A stretch of 64,000 nt of DNA. Origin: RUG12461 sp045657665. GTDB taxonomy: Bacteria > Bacillota > Clostridia > Lachnospirales > Lachnospiraceae. The notes beneath the pieces were generated by a model. It was not told the DNA's origin. It ran no database searches and worked only from the letters and a program-made list of their open reading frames with translations. The stretch spans positions 1 to 64,000 of the forward strand of contig JAZOTN010000038.1 in NCBI GenBank assembly GCA_045657665.1, written 5' to 3'. The position numbers were made by a program, and so were the translations under genes. Of this stretch, positions 52,045-60,998 are shown one piece after another (positions within the stretch are counted from its first letter, which is position 1; each line of letters starts with the position of its first letter).

Positions 52045-52158
52045 TGTTTACGCAAAAATGTCCACACTTTCAAGGGCATGTTTTCCCGTAAACAGCATTT
52101 ACACAGCCGTGAAAAAATGGTACAATAATGAGCGATCTCTCGGGGTTTAAAAACCCCG
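52045..52158 (+). promoter_or_regulatory. PFOR promoter with upstream dyad and leader hairpin
   Basis: The promoter is TTTACA (52098-52103), 17-bp spacer, TACAAT (52121-52126). Just upstream is a dyad whose outer arms are perfect: TGTTTACG (52045-52052) with CGTAAACA (52087-52094). Ten bases into the leader, CGGGGTTT (52141-52148) pairs with AAACCCCG (52151-52158). The dyad could be an operator and the hairpin could protect the transcript. Confidence 0.6.
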
Positions 52159-52196
52159 GGAACCTGTTTCAAAAATAAAACTTAGGAGGAAGAGAT

Positions 52197-55100
52197 ATGC
52201 CAAGAAAGAAACTTTCTATGGACGGCAATACCGCTGCCGCACACGTATCCTATGCGTTTACGGAAGTGGCGGGTATTTACCCGATCACACCGTCCAGCCC
52301 GATGGCAGACTGGGTTGACATTGAATCTGCAGGCGGGCGCAAAAACATTTTCGGAAACACGGTGAAGGTCGTGGAGATGCAGTCGGAGGCCGGTGCGGCA
52401 GGTACCGTACACGGAAGCCTTGCGGCAGGTGCGATCACAACCACCTACACCGCTTCGCAGGGACTTCTTCTGATGATCCCGAACATGTACAAGATCGCAG
52501 CGGAGCAGCTGCCCTGTGTATTCCATGTTTCGGCCCGTACCGTTGCGACCCAGTCCTTGAATATCTTCGGCGATCACAGTGATGTGTATGCATGCCGCCA
52601 GACCGGTTTTGCAATGCTTTGCGAGAACAGCCCGCAGGAAGTTATGGATCTTTCTCCGGTTGCTCATCTTGCAGCTATCGAAGGCAAGGTTCCGTTCATC
52701 AATTTCTTTGACGGATTCCGTACCTCTCATGAGATCCAGAAGATTGATATCTGGGATTATGAGGATCTCAAGGAAATGACCAACATGGATGCTGTAAAGG
52801 CATTCCGTGAGCATGCGCTGAATCCGGAGCACCCGACCATGCGCGGCTCTCATGAGAACGGTGATATCTTCTTCCAGCACCGCGAGGCATGCAACTCGGC
52901 TTATGATGCACTGCCGGCAGTTGTTGACAAGTACATGAAGAAGATCAACGAAAAGCTCGGAACGGACTATGACCTTTTCAACTACTACGGAGCACCGGAT
53001 GCAGACCGTGTCATCATTGCGATGGGTTCGATTTGCGAGGTTGCGGAAGAGGTTGTGGATTATCTGACCGCCGCTGGCGAGAAGGTCGGCCTGATCAAGG
53101 TTCGCCTCTATCGTCCGTGGGTTTCCGAAGCGCTGCTTAAAATGATCCCGAAGACCGCTAAGAAGATCGCGGTTCTTGATCGTACGAAAGAGCCGGGTTC
53201 TCTCGGCGAGCCGCTTTACCTTGACGTTGCGACCACGCTTCGCGAGGCGGGTATGAACGATGTGGTTCTGACCGGCGGACGTTACGGTCTCGGTTCCAAG
53301 GATACACCTCCGTCATCCGTATTCGCGGTATACACCGAGCTGAAGAAGGATGATCCCAAGCCCCGGTTTACGATCGGTATCGTGGATGATGTCACGAACC
53401 TTTCCCTGCCGGAGGTAAAACCGGCTCCGATCACGAGCGCACCAGGCACCGTAGAGTGCAAGTTCTGGGGCCTTGGCGGCGACGGTACGGTTGGTGCAAA
53501 CAAGAACTCCACCAAGATCATCGGCGACCATACCGACAAGTACATCCAGGCATATTTCCAGTATGACTCCAAGAAGACCGGCGGTATCACCATCAGCCAC
53601 CTTCGTTTCGGCGACAAGCCGATCCGCAGCCCCTACTACATCAACCAGGCGGACTTCGTGGCTTGCCACAACCCCTCTTATGTAGTCAAGGGTTACAAGA
53701 TGGTTCAGGACGTAAAGCCCGGCGGAATCTTCATGATCAACTGCCAGTGGTCGGATGCAGACCTCGATGTGCATATGCCCGCTGCTTCCAAGAAGTACAT
53801 CGCGGACAACAACATCCAGCTTTATACGATCAACGCTATTGACAAGGCGATTGAGATCGGAATGGGCAAGCGTACCAACACGATCCTTCAGTCCGCATTC
53901 TTCAAGCTTGCGAACGTTATGCCGATCGATGAGGCTGTTGATTACATGAAGCAGGCTGCAAAGAAATCCTACAGCAAGAAGGGTGATGCAGTCGTTGAGA
54001 TGAACTACAAGGCAATCGACGCAGGTGTTGATGCCGTTCATAAAGTTGAGATTCCGGACAGCTGGAAGAATCCGGCACCGGATGCTCCGAAACCGGAGAA
54101 GAAGGGACGCCCGGCTACCGTCAAGATGGTCAATGACATTCTTGATCCGGTCGGCCTCATGGATGGCGATTCACTTCCGGTTTCCGCATTCAAGGACAAT
54201 GCGGACGGCCAGTTCGAGACCGGTGCTTCCGCATACGAGAAGCGCGGTACGGCAGTTACGGTTCCGGAGTGGGATCCGTCCAAGTGTATCCAGTGTAACA
54301 GCTGTGCATTCGTTTGCTCACATGCAACGATCCGTCCGTTCCTGCTTTCCGACGACGAGCAGAAGGCAGCTCCGTCAGCGATCAAGCTTGCGGATATGAA
54401 GCCGAAGCCGGGCGATTACAAGTTCACGATGAGTGTAACGCCGCTTGACTGCATGGGCTGCGGAGAATGTATCACGGTCTGCCCGGTCGGCGCGATCGAG
54501 ATGAAGCCGCAGGAGTCGCAGCTTGAGCAGCAGCCGGTATTCGATTATCTGGTTGCAAATGTCGGCAAGAAGGAAACCTCCTTCGCGGATACGACGGTCA
54601 AGGGTTCGCAGTTCAACCAGCCGCTTCTTGAGTTCTCGGGAAGCTGTGCAGGCTGCGCGGAGACCTCTTATGCAAGACTTATCACACAGCTCTTCGGTGA
54701 GCATATGTACATCAGCAACGCTACCGGATGTTCTTCGATCTGGGGCGGCCCGGCTGCTACTTCCCCGTTCACGGTGAACAAGGACAGCCTGAAAGGACCG
54801 GCCTGGGCAAACTCCCTCTTTGAGGATAACGCAGAGCATGGCTTTGGTATGTACCTCGGACAGAAGGTGCTTCGTGACCAGCTGATCGAGACTCTGAAGG
54901 AGATCGCAGAGGGCGCGGATGCAGAACTTAAGGCGGCGTTCGACAAGTTTATGGAGACCAAGGACAAGACGAGAGAGAACGGACCGGCAGCGGATGCTCT
55001 GGTAGCGGCTCTTGAGAAGAGCAGTGATCCGAAGGCAAAAGAAGTTCTTGCGAAGAAGGATTACCTTCCGAAGAAATCTGTCTGGATCTTCGGTGGAGAC

Positions 55101-55730
55101 GGCTGGGCATATGATATCGGCTTTGGCGGACTGGATCATGTGCTTGCTGCAGGCGAGGATGTCAACGTCATGGTCTTTGATACCGAGATGTATTCCAATA
55201 CCGGCGGACAGGCAAGCAAGGCTTCCAATATCGGTGAGGTTTGCCAGTTTGCTGCGGCAGGAAAAGAGATCGGAAAGAAGAGCCTTGCGGAGATCGCAAT
55301 GACCTACGGGTATGTGTACGTTGCACAGATCGCACTCGGCGCAAACATGAACCAGGCAGTCAAGGTGCTTGCTGAGGCAGAGGCTTATCCGGGACCGTCA
55401 CTGATCATCGGCTATGCTCCCTGCGAGCTCCACGGTATTGCCAAGGGCGGCATGAACCACTGCCAGGATGAGATGAAGAAGGCAGTAGCAGCAGGTTACT
55501 GGAATCTCTTCTCCTACAACCCGGCTCTGAAGGCGGAAGGCAAGAATCCATTCACACTGACGAGCAAGGCCGGCGACGGAAGCTATCAGGATTTCCTGAA
55601 CAACGAGGCTAGATACACACGTCTCATCAAGCCGTTCCCGGAGAGAGCGGAGAGACTCTTCAAGGAATCCGAGGAGGCTGCGAAGGACCGCTTCCAGCAT
55701 CTGGAGAGACTGGTAGAGCTTTACAAGTAA
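52197..55730 (+). CDS. nifJ: Pyruvate:ferredoxin (flavodoxin) oxidoreductase
   Basis: This 1177-residue single-chain PFOR converts pyruvate and CoA to acetyl-CoA, CO2 and reduced ferredoxin. Domain I has YPITPSSPMADW. The ferredoxin domain has two 4Fe-4S motifs (CIQCNSCAFVC at about 698 and CMGCGECITVC at about 752). The TPP domain has SCAGCAET and NATGCSSIWGG, with its own cluster cysteines. AGGAGGAAG precedes the ATG. Codon use is strongly biased, fitting a highly expressed fermentative enzyme. Confidence 0.97.
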   Translation: MPRKKLSMDGNTAAAHVSYAFTEVAGIYPITPSSPMADWVDIESAGGRKNIFGNTVKVVEMQSEAGAAGTVHGSLAAGAITTTYTASQGLLLMIPNMYKIAAEQLPCVFHVSARTVATQSLNIFGDHSDVYACRQTGFAMLCENSPQEVMDLSPVAHLAAIEGKVPFINFFDGFRTSHEIQKIDIWDYEDLKEMTNMDAVKAFREHALNPEHPTMRGSHENGDIFFQHREACNSAYDALPAVVDKYMKKINEKLGTDYDLFNYYGAPDADRVIIAMGSICEVAEEVVDYLTAAGEKVGLIKVRLYRPWVSEALLKMIPKTAKKIAVLDRTKEPGSLGEPLYLDVATTLREAGMNDVVLTGGRYGLGSKDTPPSSVFAVYTELKKDDPKPRFTIGIVDDVTNLSLPEVKPAPITSAPGTVECKFWGLGGDGTVGANKNSTKIIGDHTDKYIQAYFQYDSKKTGGITISHLRFGDKPIRSPYYINQADFVACHNPSYVVKGYKMVQDVKPGGIFMINCQWSDADLDVHMPAASKKYIADNNIQLYTINAIDKAIEIGMGKRTNTILQSAFFKLANVMPIDEAVDYMKQAAKKSYSKKGDAVVEMNYKAIDAGVDAVHKVEIPDSWKNPAPDAPKPEKKGRPATVKMVNDILDPVGLMDGDSLPVSAFKDNADGQFETGASAYEKRGTAVTVPEWDPSKCIQCNSCAFVCSHATIRPFLLSDDEQKAAPSAIKLADMKPKPGDYKFTMSVTPLDCMGCGECITVCPVGAIEMKPQESQLEQQPVFDYLVANVGKKETSFADTTVKGSQFNQPLLEFSGSCAGCAETSYARLITQLFGEHMYISNATGCSSIWGGPAATSPFTVNKDSLKGPAWANSLFEDNAEHGFGMYLGQKVLRDQLIETLKEIAEGADAELKAAFDKFMETKDKTRENGPAADALVAALEKSSDPKAKEVLAKKDYLPKKSVWIFGGDGWAYDIGFGGLDHVLAAGEDVNVMVFDTEMYSNTGGQASKASNIGEVCQFAAAGKEIGKKSLAEIAMTYGYVYVAQIALGANMNQAVKVLAEAEAYPGPSLIIGYAPCELHGIAKGGMNHCQDEMKKAVAAGYWNLFSYNPALKAEGKNPFTLTSKAGDGSYQDFLNNEARYTRLIKPFPERAERLFKESEEAAKDRFQHLERLVELYK

Positions 55731-55750
55731 AACGTATCTGTGGTACGATG

Positions 55751-55781
55751 AGAGGCGCTGATATTCAGCGCCTCTTTTTTT
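55751..55781 (+). terminator. Strong terminator after PFOR
   Basis: A perfect 11-bp stem, AGAGGCGCTGA (55751-55761) and TCAGCGCCTCT (55765-55775), has a TAT loop and is followed by TTTTTT. Confidence 0.9.
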
Positions 55782-55809
55782 AATGTACAAAGACAACAGA
55801 CTTGAGATC

Positions 55810-56559
55810 ATGAAAAAACCTTATCAGATTTTGCCGCAGAACGTATTAAAGATCATTGCGATCATTTCCATGACGATCGACCACTTCGGCGCCGTCGTGG
55901 TGGAGCCGTGGTATCTCGATGCGGCGTATGCCGGAATGCCGTATTCGCACCGGCTGTTTCAGTTCTATATAGTACTCCGCTCGATCGGACGTATCGCATT
56001 TCCGGTTTACTGCTTTCTCCTTACGGAGGGCTTTTATCATACAAGGAGCCGTTTTAGATATGCCCGAAATCTTTTGATATTTGCCCTTGTTTCGGAGATT
56101 CCGTTTGATCTCGGCATCGCTCATGTCTGGATCGAATTTGAGCATCAGAACGTGTTTTTTACGTTGTTTTTCGGTCTGCTAGCAATGATGGGGATGCAAA
56201 AATGCCGGGAGAAGATTGAAAATATCCCGCTTCGTGTCACATTGATGGCAGCGATCGCTGCGGCAATGATCGCCGTGGCATGGCTTCTTAATACCGATTA
56301 CGATGCCTGGGGCGTCGGCATAATCGTTCTGATGTACCTTCTGCATCCGTATCATATTGCTGCGGGAGCGGGAGGATGTACGGTGCTGACAATCATGCAG
56401 ACCATAGAGGGGTGGTCGTTCCTCGGACTTCCTCTTTACCTGCTTTATAACGGCGAAAGGGGACGTCAGAAGAAATATTTATTCTACATTTATTATCCGG
56501 CACATTTTTTGATCCTGTATCTGGTATATTTATTCTGGATCGAGCCCATGATATTGTAG
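55810..56559 (+). CDS. TraX family membrane protein
   Basis: This protein of about 249 residues has seven or so membrane helices. It begins near LKIIAIISMTIDHFGAV and carries IGRIAFPVYCFLLTEGFYHT, as in TraX/acyltransferase-like proteins. In plasmids TraX acetylates pilin; chromosomal clostridial members are uncharacterised. An ATG at 55783 lies right behind the PFOR terminator, so 55810 is preferred, though its ribosome site is weak. Confidence 0.85.
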   Translation: MKKPYQILPQNVLKIIAIISMTIDHFGAVVVEPWYLDAAYAGMPYSHRLFQFYIVLRSIGRIAFPVYCFLLTEGFYHTRSRFRYARNLLIFALVSEIPFDLGIAHVWIEFEHQNVFFTLFFGLLAMMGMQKCREKIENIPLRVTLMAAIAAAMIAVAWLLNTDYDAWGVGIIVLMYLLHPYHIAAGAGGCTVLTIMQTIEGWSFLGLPLYLLYNGERGRQKKYLFYIYYPAHFLILYLVYLFWIEPMIL

Positions 56560-56569
56560 CAGAAACGGG

Positions 56570-56629
56570 TTTACAAAGGAAAACGAATCAGATATAATTA
56601 AAAATGGTGTTAAAGTACACTTTAATTAT
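56570..56629 (+). promoter_or_regulatory. Promoter with overlapping palindromic operator
   Basis: TTTACA (56570-56575), 17-bp spacer, perfect TATAAT (56593-56598). Around the transcription start, ATAATTAAA (56595-56603) mirrors TTTAATTAT (56621-56629). Inside this, TTAAAGT-AC-ACTTTAA (56610-56625) forms a second dyad. A repressor bound here would block initiation. Confidence 0.65.
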
Positions 56630-56643
56630 AAGAGGAAACGGCT

Positions 56644-57450
56644 ATGTTCTCTTTGCCCTGGGGTAAAAGAAGAAGATCTCATGAAAAACCGGCACAGCCG
56701 ATTCATCGTACATTTCCCCAGGGAACGGAACTGAAGAAAACTACGGAATCATCTTGGAAAAAGGAGACTATGGATATGGATCATAATACGGGAAGCAATG
56801 ATTACCTGCTCAGACAGATCGACGAATTCAGAGAGAAGGCTTCCGAACTGCAGAGCCTTTTGAGGACGCGGGAAAACAAGGCGCAAGAGCTTCAGGTGCT
56901 GGTAGAGGAAAAGCGCCGGGAGGCGGATGATCTTTCTGCCGGAGTGAACCGGAGCGTCGAGCGGATCATGGATCGCGTTTGCGACCGCATGGACAGGAAG
57001 TTCGATGAGATGAACAGCGGACTCGATGAAAAATTAAATGAGGCTTCAAAAAGCGCGGATAACACCGAAGAGATCAAGAAAATGATCAGCGAGATCAAGA
57101 TGCCTGAGGTGGATACCGAGAAGATCACCGAGGAGCTGAAAGGCCCCATTGAGGATTTTAAGAATTCCATCGACGATGTAAAGAAGCCTGTTCAGGAAGC
57201 GACAAAAGAAGTCGGCGGTATGAAAGGGGAGATCCTCGAGAAGATCCATACCGAGGGTGTTCAGGTTTTTCGAAATACAAGGGATCTTATTGACGAGCAG
57301 AGCCAGAAGCTTGAAAGTGTTGCGGAAATGAAGACAGAGCTGAAGTCCGTAAAGACGACGCTCAAGATCTCGCTCTGGTTCGGAATTATCAATTTTGTGG
57401 TATTGATCGTATATGTTCTTTTTGACCTTGGAGTGTTTAATTTCAAATGA
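56644..57450 (+). CDS. Coiled-coil protein with C-terminal membrane anchor
   Basis: This 268-residue protein begins with a basic segment (GKRRRSHEKP). It then has long coiled-coil stretches: about 58-95 (Glu/Lys/Leu heptads) and 100-215, with repeated MDRxxDRMDRKFDEM-like helices. One transmembrane helix near 244-262 leaves only a few residues outside, so it is tail-anchored. AGAGGAAA precedes the ATG. It overlaps the pyrophosphatase gene by ATGA. It resembles no family I can name; a scaffold or envelope role is a guess. Confidence 0.65.
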   Translation: MFSLPWGKRRRSHEKPAQPIHRTFPQGTELKKTTESSWKKETMDMDHNTGSNDYLLRQIDEFREKASELQSLLRTRENKAQELQVLVEEKRREADDLSAGVNRSVERIMDRVCDRMDRKFDEMNSGLDEKLNEASKSADNTEEIKKMISEIKMPEVDTEKITEELKGPIEDFKNSIDDVKKPVQEATKEVGGMKGEILEKIHTEGVQVFRNTRDLIDEQSQKLESVAEMKTELKSVKTTLKISLWFGIINFVVLIVYVLFDLGVFNFK

Positions 57451-59114
57451 GTGACAGAAAAGTTCTGGTAGTCGGACACCGGAATCCCGATACGGATTCC
57501 ATCTGTGCGGCCATCGGATATGCGGCGCTGAAGAATAAGCTTTCCTCGGGAAAGCATTACTATGAAGCCTGCCGCGCCGGACAATTGAATGAGGAGACTA
57601 AATATGTTTTGGAGCGTTTCCGTGTGGACGCTCCAAAGCTGATTTCCGATGTCGGTTCCCAGGTGAAGGACATGGATATCCGCAGGACCCCGGGCGTCAG
57701 CAGCCATATCTCGATGAAAAGGGCATGGGAACTGATGAAGGAACTGCGTGTTGCGACACTTCCGGTTGCCGCAAAGGACGGGAGGCTGGAGGGGCTTGTC
57801 GTAACAGTGGATATTGCCATGACCTTTATGGATGAGATGGACAGCCATCTCCTTGCGACGGCGAGAACACAATATAAAAACATCATCGAGACGATCAACG
57901 GGACGATGCTGACCGGAAACGAACACGGGTATTTTGTGAGAGGAAAGGTTGTGATCCCGACCGGAAGTGCCGATGTAGTGGCAGAATCCATCGAGGATGA
58001 TGATCTCGTGATCCTCGGGAACCGCGTAAAAAACATGAATGCGGCATTGGACGAGAACTGCAGCTGCATGATCGTCTGCAACGGAAATGAGATCCCCGAG
58101 GATATTGCACAGCGCGCGGCAGAACGGGATGTGGTGCTTATCAGCACACCTTATGATACGTTTACCGTGGCTAGGCTTATCAACCTCAGCGTTCCGATCA
58201 AGTTTTTCATGAAACGTGATAAGCTCATCACCTTTGACCTTGATGACTATGTCACGGAAGTGAAGGAGCAGATGACAAAGGTGAGACACCGGGATTTCCC
58301 TGTACTGGATGCGGACAACCATTATGTGGGAATGATCTCCCGGCGTAATCTTTTTGACGCAGGGAAAAAGGCCGTGATCCTGGTGGATCACAATGAGAAA
58401 ACCCAGGCCGTGAGCGGGATCGAAGATGCGGAGATCCTGGAGATCATTGATCACCACCGGATCGGGAGTCTTGAAACGATCCAGCCGGTGTTTTTCCGGA
58501 ACCAGCCGCTCGGCTCCAGTTCCACGATCGTGGCGCTGATGTATGAGGAAAACGAGGTGGAGATCGATCCGGTCACTGCGGGGCTGCTTTTGTCCGCTAT
58601 CATTTCGGATACGCTTATGTTCCGGTCGCCGACCTGTACAAGCCGCGACAGGGAAGCGGCGGAACGGCTTGCTAAAATTGCAAAGGTACAGATTGAGGAG
58701 CTGGCGACGGAAATGTTTCAGGCCGGTTCGGATTTCAAGCGCAAACCCATTGATGAGATCTTTTATCAGGATTTCAAGACGTTTGCATCCGACGATACGG
58801 AGTTTGGGGTGGCGCAGGTTTCCGCCATCAGTACGTCGATCCTCGATCCGCTGCGTAAGCGCATGATGCGGTTCCTTCCGGAGGTGCTTACCGCAAGGAA
58901 TGTGGAGATGGTCTATGTGCTGCTGACGGATATCATCGGGGAATCATCAGAAGTACTGTTCGCCGGAAAGGATGCGGAAACGGTTCTCTGTTCTGCTTTC
59001 AAGATCAAAAGGGAAGAAGCGGAGGACGGAAGTGTTATCCTTCCGGGTGTGGTCTCCAGAAAAAAGCAGTTCATTCCGCCGATCATCAACGCGCTGCAGG
59101 AGGCTGAGGAGTAG
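57447..59114 (+). CDS. Manganese-dependent inorganic pyrophosphatase with CBS and DRTGG domains
   Basis: This 555-residue family II pyrophosphatase hydrolyses PPi. GHRNPDTDSICAA is the N-terminal DHH metal motif. Two CBS motifs flank a DRTGG domain (about 70-300) and make it regulated by adenine nucleotides in related enzymes. VDHNE, EIIDHHRIG and GSSSTIV complete the DHH/DHHA2 core. It is coupled to the coiled-coil protein by ATGA. Confidence 0.93.
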   Translation: MSDRKVLVVGHRNPDTDSICAAIGYAALKNKLSSGKHYYEACRAGQLNEETKYVLERFRVDAPKLISDVGSQVKDMDIRRTPGVSSHISMKRAWELMKELRVATLPVAAKDGRLEGLVVTVDIAMTFMDEMDSHLLATARTQYKNIIETINGTMLTGNEHGYFVRGKVVIPTGSADVVAESIEDDDLVILGNRVKNMNAALDENCSCMIVCNGNEIPEDIAQRAAERDVVLISTPYDTFTVARLINLSVPIKFFMKRDKLITFDLDDYVTEVKEQMTKVRHRDFPVLDADNHYVGMISRRNLFDAGKKAVILVDHNEKTQAVSGIEDAEILEIIDHHRIGSLETIQPVFFRNQPLGSSSTIVALMYEENEVEIDPVTAGLLLSAIISDTLMFRSPTCTSRDREAAERLAKIAKVQIEELATEMFQAGSDFKRKPIDEIFYQDFKTFASDDTEFGVAQVSAISTSILDPLRKRMMRFLPEVLTARNVEMVYVLLTDIIGESSEVLFAGKDAETVLCSAFKIKREEAEDGSVILPGVVSRKKQFIPPIINALQEAEE

Positions 59115-59121
59115 CAGAAAA

Positions 59122-59637
59122 CTATCGGATCAGAAGATCCATGAGATATGCATATACGTCGTCCGTGCCTTCCTTCCAATTCAGACAGGCAGCCTCGGCG
59201 GCGTCCTTACTCGGGACGGAGAGAGTCAGATCGATTTTCTTCCGTCCTTTTTCTTTGTATTGAAGATGAACGGCGTAGTCACCGCCTTCAATCCGGTCAT
59301 AGTTCGCCAGGTAGGCGTTTTCTTCGCGGAGGACCGTTCCGTGCTTCGCAAGATAACGCATAACGTCGTCCTTGATCTCGTCCGTCAGTTTGTTTTCAAA
59401 CAGACGGAGCGTTTCCTCGCCGGCGGGCGTGATCGCATAGCGGGTATTGCTGTGCGTGGATTCGGAGATCAGAAGGTCTGACGAGAGGAGATCCTTGACG
59501 GTGGTCTGTACCGTGAAATAGTCGGTATAGTCTCCTTCCAGAAAAAAGTCCGTGATCTGTGTTCCGGACAGGTCTCCGCTTTGAAGCTGCAGCATATAGA
59601 GAATGATGAGTTTATAAACGGTATCAACGGCTGCCAT
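59122..59637 (-). CDS. DUF4364 family winged-helix protein
   Basis: This 171-residue protein has a PadR-like winged helix in the first 90 residues (YKLIILYMLQL, TVKDLLSSDLL, RYAITPAGEETL). A DUF4364 C-terminal domain follows. It is a probable transcription factor. Its ATG shares a base with the malic enzyme stop (TGATG), so it may govern that gene. Confidence 0.88.
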   Translation of the reverse strand: MAAVDTVYKLIILYMLQLQSGDLSGTQITDFFLEGDYTDYFTVQTTVKDLLSSDLLISESTHSNTRYAITPAGEETLRLFENKLTDEIKDDVMRYLAKHGTVLREENAYLANYDRIEGGDYAVHLQYKEKGRKKIDLTLSVPSKDAAEAACLNWKEGTDDVYAYLMDLLIR

Positions 59638-60785
59638 CAGATGTTTTCCTTTACTGCATCCGCGACGGTCTTTGCGACGACAGGGTCGAAAGCCTCCGGC
59701 ATGATAAAGTCTTCGGAGAGCTTGTCATCCGGGACGAGAGCTGCGAGGGAAGATGCGGCGGCGAGCTTCATTTTTTCCGTAATGCTCTTTGCTTTCCCTT
59801 CCAAAGCGCCCCGGAAGATGCCGGGGAAAGCGATGACATTGTTGATCTGGTTCGGGAAATCGGACCGACCGGTCCCGACGATCCTTGCGCCGGCTTCCTT
59901 TGCCAGATCCGGCATGATCTCCGGAACGGGATTTGCCATGGCAAAGACCGCTGCGTCATGGTTCATGGAGGATACCATTTCCGGTGTTACGATACCGGGA
60001 GCGGAAACGCCGACGAAAATGTCCGCGCCCTTCATGGCATCCGAAAGGGTTCCGGACATTCCGGAAAGATTGGTTTTTTCCGCCATTTTTTTCTGCATCC
60101 AGTTGAGATCCGGATGTCCTTTTTTGATGATCCCGAATTTGTCACACATGGTAATATCGGGGAATCCGTATTCCAGAAGGAGATTCGTGATCGCTACGCC
60201 TGCGGATCCGGCTCCGTTGATGACGATCCGGCAGTTTTCCTTTTTCTTCCCGGTGAGACGGAGCGAATTGATGATGCCGGAAAGCACAACAATTGCCGTG
60301 CCGTGCTGATCATCGTGGAAGACCGGTATGTCGAGGATCTCTTTCAGTCTCGTTTCCACATCAAAGCAGCGGGGAGCTGCAATGTCTTCGAGGTTGATGC
60401 CGCCGAAAGCAGGGGCGAGAACACGCACCGCTTCCACGATACCGTCGGTGTCCTGGGTATCAAGACAGATCGGAACGGCGTTGACTCCGCCGAATTCTTT
60501 AAACAACACGCATTTTCCTTCCATAACAGGCAGCGCGGCAAGAGGACCGATGTTTCCGAGGCCGAGGACAGCGCTTCCATCAGAAACGACGGCGATCGTA
60601 TTGGCCTTTCCGGTATAGGTATAAACCTCTTCCGGATGTTTTTCGATCACTTTGCACGGCTCTGCAACACCCGGTGTATAGGCAAGGGAGAGGTCCTCCC
60701 TGGTTTTGACCGGAACCTTTGATACGATCTCCAGCTTTCCGTTCCATTCTTTGTGAAGGGCAAGTGCTTTTTCCGCAGTATCCAT
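59637..60785 (-). CDS. Malic enzyme (NAD(P)-dependent malate dehydrogenase, decarboxylating)
   Basis: This 382-residue enzyme decarboxylates malate to pyruvate. The catalytic Tyr is in SLAYTPGVAEPCK. The Lys is in CVLFKEFGGVNAVPICLDT. The metal/NAD region has HDDQHGTAIV, and the Rossmann motif is INGAGSAGVAI. The ATG at 60785 is chosen because AAGGAG lies eleven bases upstream; the longer frame from 60821 lacks one. It is a short bacterial form without an accessory transferase domain. Confidence 0.93.
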   Translation of the reverse strand: MDTAEKALALHKEWNGKLEIVSKVPVKTREDLSLAYTPGVAEPCKVIEKHPEEVYTYTGKANTIAVVSDGSAVLGLGNIGPLAALPVMEGKCVLFKEFGGVNAVPICLDTQDTDGIVEAVRVLAPAFGGINLEDIAAPRCFDVETRLKEILDIPVFHDDQHGTAIVVLSGIINSLRLTGKKKENCRIVINGAGSAGVAITNLLLEYGFPDITMCDKFGIIKKGHPDLNWMQKKMAEKTNLSGMSGTLSDAMKGADIFVGVSAPGIVTPEMVSSMNHDAAVFAMANPVPEIMPDLAKEAGARIVGTGRSDFPNQINNVIAFPGIFRGALEGKAKSITEKMKLAAASSLAALVPDDKLSEDFIMPEAFDPVVAKTVADAVKENI

Positions 60786-60826
60786 TGCAAATATCTCCTT
60801 TGTTTCGTTATCTGAAAACAACGTTT

Positions 60827-60855
60827 ATCATAGCATTCGAGGGCGTTTTTTTCAA
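60827..60855 (-). promoter_or_regulatory. Malic enzyme promoter
   Basis: On the minus strand: TTGAAA (60855-60850), exact 17-bp spacer, TATGAT (60832-60827). Confidence 0.65.
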
Positions 60856-60998
60856 GAAAACGAATATAACACACCAAGGTGGGCTCGTCAATAATTACCG
60901 GTCTGTATGGTGAAACCAGTGCTTTCATATTTATAATATATATGGTGTCGTATGTGGTGTCGATATATGTACGTTCACGATGAAGAAAAAGGCTGCCG

